From the NCBI GenBank assembly GCA_003500135.1, contig DNTA01000229.1:2377-49089 (forward strand): a DNA stretch of 46,713 bases. The letters run 5' to 3'. The translations under genes and the position numbers were made by a program. Below the pieces are notes generated by a model. That model ran no database searches, was not told the DNA's origin, and was given only the letters and a program-made list of their open reading frames with translations. This DNA is from Cytophagales bacterium. Its GTDB lineage: Bacteria > Bacteroidota > Bacteroidia > Cytophagales > Cyclobacteriaceae. How positions within the stretch are numbered: the first letter of the stretch is position 1; each line of letters opens with the position of its first letter. This document shows positions 27,299-34,900 of the stretch, in pieces.

Positions 27299-28606
27299 TT
27301 AGTGTATACCCAGCTTATCTTGTATTTCTTCCAGGCTGACCCCCTTGGTTTCGGGCATAAGCTTCCACACGTAGAGCAGTTGTAAAACCATCATGAAAGC
27401 GAAGAAGCCAAAGATGTATCCCGGATCGTAACTATTGACGAACAACGGGAATATATTGGCGATGATCGCGGCGAAGATCCAATGTGTAAAACTGCCCAGG
27501 GCCTGGCCGTAAGCACGAACCACATTCGGGAAGATCTCTGAAATAAACACCCAAATGACAGCCCCCTGCGATAAGGCAAAAAAGGCGATGTATACGAAGA
27601 AATAGTAGGAGACAAACTCGAACTCTTTCGTGAAAAAGGCATTGGAAACCAGCGATAAAGTAGCGATTAATCCAACCGAACCGATGTACATCAGCAATTT
27701 TCTTCCGGCCCGGTCGATGACAACCATACCCAGCATTGTAAAGATCAGGTTGATCAGCCCAATGCCGGCGGTAGAGATCAGCGAGCTGTCAGCCGAAAGT
27801 CCGGTGAGCTCGAAAATCCGAGGGGCATAGTAGATTATGGCATTAATACCCGCAAACTGATTGAAAAAGGCAAACAGAAAGGCCAGCATAACGGGCTTCG
27901 AGAATTTTTTTGTAAACAGACTTTCCTTTTTTGTAATACGCGACTCTTTGATGGCCACGAGTGATTTTTCTACGTTTTCAGGATCTGTTTTTGAAAGTAT
28001 ATCCCGCGCTTTGTCTTCGTTGTTTTCATGCAACAGCAACCATCGCGGGCTTTCGGGAATAAATAGCGCCAGTAAGAAGAAAATCAATGCCGGTACAGAT
28101 TCAATCCCCAACATCAAACGCCACGAACTGCCAAATGCTGTTTCGATAGCGTAATTGGACAGGTAGGCAATAAAAATCCCCAGAACAACATTGAACTGAA
28201 ACAAAGCCACCAGGCTACCACGCGATTTGGCCGGTGAGATCTCGGATATATACATGGGAGCCGTTACCGAGGAAACACCCACGCCAACACCGCCAATAAA
28301 GCGAAAGAGCATGAAGCTAATGATCTCAGGGGCCATAGCAGATCCCAAAGCCGAAATAAAATAGAGTGCGCCAATGGCAATTAATGTCTTTTTGCGACCG
28401 AATTTATTCGATGGAATGCCCCCGACCATTGCGCCGATTACCGTTCCATAAAGGGCAATGGCTACGGCCAATCCGTGCATCAGGTCGTTGAGTTGCCATA
28501 AGTTTTGAATAGACTGCTCCGCCCCAGAGATCACGGCGGTGTCGAAACCGAACAGGAAGCCACCGAGGGCAGCTACCAGCGCATTAAAGAATACATACTT
28601 TTTCAC
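27299..28606 (-). CDS. Sugar porter (MFS) transporter
   Basis: 435 residues with twelve predicted transmembrane helices. Sugar-porter signatures are present: GGFLFGFDTAVISGA in helix 1, FGRKKT and DRAGRKLL between helices, PESPRWLL after helix 6, and PETKGVSLEEI at the C terminus. It is probably a proton-coupled or facilitative sugar uptake system; the sugar is not determinable. The start codon is GTG; an upstream ATG is out of frame. It lies 48 bp after the lactonase gene on the same strand, suggesting joint handling of a sugar or sugar lactone. Confidence 0.92.
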   Translation of the reverse strand: MKKYVFFNALVAALGGFLFGFDTAVISGAEQSIQNLWQLNDLMHGLAVAIALYGTVIGAMVGGIPSNKFGRKKTLIAIGALYFISALGSAMAPEIISFMLFRFIGGVGVGVSSVTAPMYISEISPAKSRGSLVALFQFNVVLGIFIAYLSNYAIETAFGSSWRLMLGIESVPALIFFLLALFIPESPRWLLLHENNEDKARDILSKTDPENVEKSLVAIKESRITKKESLFTKKFSKPVMLAFLFAFFNQFAGINAIIYYAPRIFELTGLSADSSLISTAGIGLINLIFTMLGMVVIDRAGRKLLMYIGSVGLIATLSLVSNAFFTKEFEFVSYYFFVYIAFFALSQGAVIWVFISEIFPNVVRAYGQALGSFTHWIFAAIIANIFPLFVNSYDPGYIFGFFAFMMVLQLLYVWKLMPETKGVSLEEIQDKLGIH

Positions 28607-28654
28607 TTCTGTTCATTTTTGGGTTTTTCATTATATTCAGGTTTGATGGCAGAC

Positions 28655-29881
28655 TTAAAGGGCCTGCATCAATTTTAAGCAAACCGGTGTTGGCACCGCT
28701 AGTGATACTCCCGTGTCCGTGAGTTCCCCGGTTTCATTATTTCGTAAAAAGTAGGCGATATTGTTGCTGTCCTGATTGGCGGCCAGAACAAAAGTGCCGT
28801 CGTCGCTGACCACAAAATTCCTGGGCGTTTTGCCATTGGTGCTGATATGTCCCATTTGCTCCAGTCTTCCCGTCCTTTGATCCACTTTAAACGTCACAAT
28901 GTTGTTGAAATCGCCCCGGTTGGAAGCATATAAATACCTTCCGTCGGGCGACATATGAATATCGGCACAGGCAGCTTCATTACCGTTTTGTCCTTCCTCT
29001 ACCGTGCTGATCGATTGCAGCCTTTCCAGTGTGCCCAATGCATCGTGGTAGTGGAAAACTTCAACGGTGCCATTCAGTTCATTCACTACATAGGCATATT
29101 TTCTAAGTGGATGAAAAGTGATGTGTCGTGGTCCTGCACCCGGCAGGGTGGCGCCAGCCACCTGCTGCTTGGTGAGCATTTGCATCTGGTAATCGACCGG
29201 GTAGCTGTAGATTTCATCTGTTCCCAGGTCGACGGCCAGGATATAGTCGTTTTCCGGGCCCGGTAATACCATGTGAGCATGCGGGCTTGCCTGGCGTTCA
29301 TGCGGCCCCTGACCAGTGTGTTTCATGATGGATGTGGCAGAATCCAGCGCACCATCTTCGTTGATCGGGTAAAAGGCGATATTGCCGGCGCCATAGTTGG
29401 CCACCATGACAGATTCTCCATCTTTGTCGGTTGTAATATAGCAGGGGTAATCGCCCTCTGAAGAAACCTTGTTTACCAGCTCCAGTTTTTTTGCGGAGGT
29501 ATTGATCTTCAAAGTGAATACTTCACCATGAGGCATGTTTTCATCTCCCGCTGTTTCACTGACGGCATAAATATACCTGCCCTCAGGATGGATGGTGATG
29601 TAGGAAGGATTGACGATATCGGTGTAGGTATCGATCAGTTTGATTTCGCGCATGGTGGTGTCGAGTTCGTACCAGAGCAGCCCATCGGCCTGGCCGTCAA
29701 CATGGCCCTCTTTTCGGGTATAGGTACCCACAAAAAGCCAAAGTTTTTCCGGACTTTCCGTGTCGACAAAAGCGGAACCCTTTTCACGGGAGTCTTTGTC
29801 TTTCTTTCCGGTACATGAGATCGTAGCAGATAAGGTAAAAATGAGAAGTGTCGCGCTAATAATGCTGGGTTTCAAATTCAT
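28655..29881 (-). CDS. Lactonase-family lipoprotein, 6-phosphogluconolactonase-like beta propeller
   Basis: 408 residues. The N terminus ends in a lipobox-like TISC at about residue 23, so the protein is probably a lipoprotein. The remainder is a seven-bladed propeller of the YbhE/Pgl type, with segments such as LWLFVGTYTRKEGH, PHERQASPHAHMV, GAGPRHITFHP and NEAACADIHMSPDGRYLYASNRG. The family hydrolyses sugar lactones. Export to the envelope argues against the cytosolic pentose phosphate role and for use on periplasmic aldonolactones. It precedes a sugar porter in the same transcript. Confidence 0.87.
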   Translation of the reverse strand: MNLKPSIISATLLIFTLSATISCTGKKDKDSREKGSAFVDTESPEKLWLFVGTYTRKEGHVDGQADGLLWYELDTTMREIKLIDTYTDIVNPSYITIHPEGRYIYAVSETAGDENMPHGEVFTLKINTSAKKLELVNKVSSEGDYPCYITTDKDGESVMVANYGAGNIAFYPINEDGALDSATSIMKHTGQGPHERQASPHAHMVLPGPENDYILAVDLGTDEIYSYPVDYQMQMLTKQQVAGATLPGAGPRHITFHPLRKYAYVVNELNGTVEVFHYHDALGTLERLQSISTVEEGQNGNEAACADIHMSPDGRYLYASNRGDFNNIVTFKVDQRTGRLEQMGHISTNGKTPRNFVVSDDGTFVLAANQDSNNIAYFLRNNETGELTDTGVSLAVPTPVCLKLMQAL

Positions 29882-29955
29882 ATTTGATCATTTTTCACCA
29901 AAATAGACAAATTTTGAAGTAAGTGAAAACAAGTTGATAATTTGAGATTGTGTTC

Positions 29956-30411
29956 CTAAGGTTTCACATTCTTTTCATATTGTTCAATCCACTGCTCAGG
30001 GGTCACCTTCTGGGCCAGCTCGGCAATGAGCTCATAGGGGATCCTGTCGGGTTTTTTAAACCGGATACAGCTTTTGCCCATATCCAGCTTATAGTCACTG
30101 GCCTCCTCATAGGCTTTTTGAAACCAATTCAATAGCTCTGGATCGGCATAAAGGCAACTATGATAAATAGCAATGTAGTTTTTCTGCGAGGCCAGGTTGA
30201 TAAAAGGGAGTGGCAAAGCAGGATCGCTGTGATAGCCCGGAGGATACATGCTGTGCGGCACCACATATCCGATCATATTGTAGCTCATCGTTTCCAAGAA
30301 ACCTTCTGGCAGGTTTTTTTTAAAGATTTCCCGCAATTTGGAAATCGCTTCCTGGCGGTCTTCGGGAAGTTTGGAGACGTACTCGTCCGGTGTTTTGGCT
30401 TCAATTTTCAT
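29956..30411 (-). CDS. DUF1801 (YdhG-like) protein
   Basis: 151 residues. It carries the DUF1801 pattern of KTPDEYVSKLPEDRQEAISKLREIF, then TMSYNMIGYV (usual W/Y and MPY region) and KNYIAIYHSCLY, ending in GKSCIRFKKPD. These small alpha/beta proteins are common in Bacteroidota and are of unknown function, though some are listed as iron or stress-related. It stands alone. A second, different DUF1801 protein occurs at 45900. Confidence 0.85.
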   Translation of the reverse strand: MKIEAKTPDEYVSKLPEDRQEAISKLREIFKKNLPEGFLETMSYNMIGYVVPHSMYPPGYHSDPALPLPFINLASQKNYIAIYHSCLYADPELLNWFQKAYEEASDYKLDMGKSCIRFKKPDRIPYELIAELAQKVTPEQWIEQYEKNVKP

Positions 30412-30539
30412 TTCCTCTTCGTTTGGTGGGCAATAAATATAACGAATTTGGAAATGCTATGCCGCGATCTTTGTCAGATCAATGGTTTTTGGGTTTGCTA
30501 CCCGATCAGTTGAGCAGGGTAAAAATGGCGGGTATCACA

Positions 30540-31715
30540 TCAACTTTTTTCGTCCAGCGTCACATCGTCTTTCACTACCGTTACTTTTTCCCACAGGTCG
30601 CGGGTATATTTTGGCTGCCTGGGTTTTATGGACCTCTTCTCCCGGATATGGTAGATGTCCACCATCCTTCTTTTGCCCTTCAGCCTCAGGTTGCCGACTT
30701 CTTTTACCAGGTAATCCTTATTCCCTTCCATGCGCTCAACCACATCGCCCGACACCAGAAGGTTTTTGCGGTATTCATTGCAGTTCGATTCGATCCTGGC
30801 GGCCGTATTAAGGGTGTCACCGTTGTACGAAATATCGCGACGGATGCGGCCCACCTGTAGTACCATCACGTTTCCGACGTGGATACCAGCCTTGAATTGT
30901 GGTGTAATTCCATACCTGCGCTGGTAGTAGCGTTCGCGCCGCTCGATCAGGTGTATAAAGCCAAAATAGGCTTTCAGGAAGTTGTTTTCTTTGAACCCCT
31001 TGTCTACCGGCCATGAGATGATGGCGCCGTCGCCAACATACTGGTAGATCTCGCCGTTGTAGTTGTCGACGATGGCCATGTCGTTGAATACATCCTGCAC
31101 CAGGTGGCTGAATTTCTCATGCGACAGTTGTTCGGCTAGCCTGGTTGATGACTTCATATCAATAAACATAAAGATACGTTCGGCTTCACGGGGCTGGTTC
31201 ATACGGCCGAGCATCCAATTCATAAAATTGCCTTTTCCCACCTTTTTGCTAATGCGCATCAGCAGGTTATTGAAGAAACAACCGAGATAAAAGTACACCA
31301 GGAACCGAATGAGCGGTAGTTCCGGTTTGGGTAGCAGGGCCATAAAATCATCTAAAGACCGTATGCCAAGCAGCTCTTTAGGAGAGATGGATGCCAGGAT
31401 CAGCAGGCTAAGGCCCAGTAGGAAATAGAGAATGGGCGGCAGGATGGCAATAAATCGAAAGGCCGACAGCCGCATATAGCGATCGTTAAAGAAGGAGTCG
31501 ATCCAGGAAAACAGGATTGCAAGGATGGCAGACAGCAGAAAGCTCGTAACGTACCACGATTGCAGCGGGATAAACTCCAGATAATGGGCAAAAAGCTGTT
31601 GGTCACCGGTGAGAAACACATAAAAAAGAAGGCTGCTCAGCCAGAAAACAAAGTGATACGACAGGTTACGAATTAAAAGGTGAAAGCGAATAACGAGTTT
31701 TTCTTTGGCAAACAT
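30540..31715 (-). CDS. Membrane-bound class III adenylate/guanylate cyclase
   Basis: 391 residues. The N-terminal 160 residues hold about four to five transmembrane helices; the cytosolic cyclase domain spans about 175-345. Metal-binding Asp residues are in FMFIDMKSS (about residue 185) and YVGDGAIISW (about 231). The transition-state residues are in DTLNTAARIESN (Asn and Arg, about residue 300). A Lys precedes AGIH and an Asp precedes TLN, the pair that usually selects ATP over GTP, so cAMP is the likely product. No downstream cyclic-nucleotide receptor gene is nearby, and no sensor domain is visible besides the membrane part. Confidence 0.88.
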   Translation of the reverse strand: MFAKEKLVIRFHLLIRNLSYHFVFWLSSLLFYVFLTGDQQLFAHYLEFIPLQSWYVTSFLLSAILAILFSWIDSFFNDRYMRLSAFRFIAILPPILYFLLGLSLLILASISPKELLGIRSLDDFMALLPKPELPLIRFLVYFYLGCFFNNLLMRISKKVGKGNFMNWMLGRMNQPREAERIFMFIDMKSSTRLAEQLSHEKFSHLVQDVFNDMAIVDNYNGEIYQYVGDGAIISWPVDKGFKENNFLKAYFGFIHLIERRERYYQRRYGITPQFKAGIHVGNVMVLQVGRIRRDISYNGDTLNTAARIESNCNEYRKNLLVSGDVVERMEGNKDYLVKEVGNLRLKGKRRMVDIYHIREKRSIKPRQPKYTRDLWEKVTVVKDDVTLDEKS

Positions 31716-31907
31716 AGCTCAACAACAAGTCTAAAAAATGATCATCCTATCCTGAAAATCAAAGGTAGGCATTCCATCGTTTTCCTCCCGGGTAAAGTGA
31801 GGTTGAAAACTTACATGGGGCACCTGCCCAAATATTTACAGAGTTAAAGTGCTATTCCTGTACGAATAGCGTATTTCTAAATTCAGTATTACCTGAGCTC
31901 GGACCTT

Positions 31908-34900
31908 TTATTTATTTTCAATTCTTACAGTTTTTATCGCATTGTGGCCATTGATTATTGGAAAGTACATCAATTCAACTTTGGCTGGGTTTATATGATA
32001 AGTACCCGAGAAGCGTGGTAATAATTCAACTTCGAAACGATAACTGCCGGCTTTAAGCGATTCAATGAAAATGGAAGTTTCATTTTTGAAATATTCGCGA
32101 TGCGACTCGATTCTACTGTTCACTTTTTTATTTCCATAAGAGCATCCTGCCGGAACAGGAATATTGATCATAAGATAATCAGCATCTTTTTTCAGGCGTA
32201 CATCCACAAGAAGCCTGGTGGCTTTTCCTGCTTCCAGAATTGTGACTGAATCGGTAAATGAAGTTGTGATTTCGAAATCATCATAATTGATCTCAGGGTC
32301 CTTATCCCAAAACCGTTGATAGTATGATAAATACAAAGGCATATTCCCGGTCTTTGTGATCTCAATACTATTATTATTATCAAGTTCAACCTGATAAGGG
32401 AATGCATCAATGGGTTTATCCGATACACTTTTGATGATCAGTTGGGCATTTTCTATGGGCTGCTCATTTTTAATAAGGTCTGGCAAGATATTCTCGATAA
32501 TTTTTGATGCTTCAAAAGTATTGCGCCAATGTCCATTGTTTTGACTGTTTAATAAATAATACCGGATGCCTTCAAGTATTTCGCTGTGGTCAAGAGTATC
32601 ATTTTTCAGAACCTGATACGCCAATAGTGTATTTTGTATATCATTATCGGTTAGATTAAATATCAAAGAGCTATCGGAAAAATGAATACTACCCAAATAA
32701 CTTTTCTCAAGATAATTCATGATGGTATCAAGTGTATACGGTAAGCCATAGTGTTGTTGTAATGCAATAAGTTTGAGTCTTTGATTCAGTTTTAGGTTTT
32801 TATGCTTTTCAATCGGTCTTAAATACAAGTCCTGTGAAGCTTTAACATCAAGCAATTTCAGGACGTCAAGAATTTGCAATTTGCTGTCTAGATTTTTAAT
32901 CTTATCCAGCTCCCACAAGGCATGGTCAACTATTTTATCTTCATTTATATCAGTTTCATAACCATTTTCAGAAGCCTGCATCAAAGCCTCAATTACATGC
33001 TTACTTATCCATAAATTATTGCCGGAAGAAGCCCACCAACCCCATAAACCTGAATCTTTTTGATTTTTTTCAAGTTTCTTTATGGTGCGTTTTATCTTAT
33101 TGTCATACTTAAATTCTTCTTTTTGCAATTCTCTTAATTTTTTCAGGGCGATAAGTCCTTTCAATTTGGAGGCCAGCTGTTCATTGCATTCGTATCGGTA
33201 ATTAATTAGATATTGAATTTCATCTTCAATTACATCTACGGCATTTGCTCTGGCATAAATAGTGGCCGGTGCCAGAGTAGTGTCAGGGTTAATGGCAAAA
33301 GTGGTATCATGGTTCAAAATGAGGAATGCTCCTTTTGATTTTTCAATACCCAATGGATATAATGGTATATCTTTTTGTTCGCCATCAAAGTATCCATCAT
33401 CTCTTTCAAGGGAATAAGTAATCTGAAGGGAATCACCATGACCTGAAATTAGCATGCTGTCAATAACGGCATTGCCAACCAAAGCCGGCTGTTTCATTTT
33501 TTCTTCGCCATTTACCTTAAATGCGGTGATTATTAATGCTGTATCAGGTAAATAGTTTAATGATTTGCCAATAACATATGTGGTGTCTTTTTCCAGTAAA
33601 AAACGTGGGGTTGCCAGGCGGGCCATGAGCGGTTTATATGATTTAATATTATTTCGGACTTCGCCAGATTGCCGATTAATGCTTACCGCCATGTAGTAGG
33701 TCTTCCAACTGGTTACATCATCGGGAAAAGTTACTTCGAATTTTGCCTGTCCATTCTTATCTGTGGTCAGGCCCGGCTGCCAGAATGCATAATCGGAAAA
33801 GTTATTACGAAGTGCATTGGCTTTTTTCGATGAGGCATAAAATGCCTCGTCAAAATCGGCACCTTTATTATCAAAAGAAGTCATTGGCTGATTGGTACTG
33901 ATCAACACCACTCCATAGGTCCCTTTTTCACCATAAAGCTTTAAGGCTTCTTCACCCCCGATTACTTTCATAGACTTCACATCCAGCAATTCAAGGGCTT
34001 CAATGTTTCCATTGTATATTTCTCCGTCAATAACATAAAGTGGAGGTTTAATATTTTCTTCAGCCGAAACTCCCCTTATTTCTATAAGCTTATCTTTAGC
34101 ATTTTTTTGAATGGTAACGCCGGGAATTTTCCCCTGCAGTATTTCTAATGGGGGTTGAGAAGTAATTGGTATACCTATCCCATAATCTACTTCCATTTTA
34201 GATACTGCGGCGGTAAGGTGTTTTTTAGTCTGTACGCCATAACCCACCACTACGACTTCACTGAGTTGTTGGATATCAGCTTGCATAAATACCGATTCAG
34301 TGCCACTGCCGATGTATTTTTCCTCCGTTGTTAATCCGATGAATGAAAAAATTAATATGTCTCGACCAAAAGGAACCTTCAAATGATAATAGCCATTCAA
34401 ATCCGTCACAGTACCAATAGTAGTTCCTTTTACGATTACATTTACTCCTGGTATGGGTTGATTATCCTCATTGGAATATACGAAACCATCCACATATTTT
34501 CCAGGACCATCATATACAAACTGTTTGGAATACAATTTCCTGATATAATCGTAGTCCAGTTTTTGGAGAACGGGTGGTTTTTTCGGTCCGTATATTACTT
34601 TTTCAATCAACTTACTGACACGAATACTGAAAGTGTCTTTCTTAAATTCCTGATCCTGCTCAAGTTTGAAAAAATTGATCCCGTTTTGTTTGACGTAAAG
34701 GGAGTCTTTAACCTGATACCTGGAGCCGGCATAAAAAAAGATCAGTTGATAATACCCTTCTTTCAGGTCGTAAAAATCCTTGATCTTACCCGGGTATATC
34801 CTTACAAAATCGGAATTATCATAGCGGAAAACTAACGTGTTTAAGGGCTGTTCCTGAGTTTCTTCATTACTCTGACGGTAAAATTCTAACCAAACCGTAC

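Noticed and set aside
30160..30860. Overlapping plus-strand frames opposite DUF1801 and the cyclase gene
   Set aside because: They are antisense shadows of two well-supported minus-strand genes.
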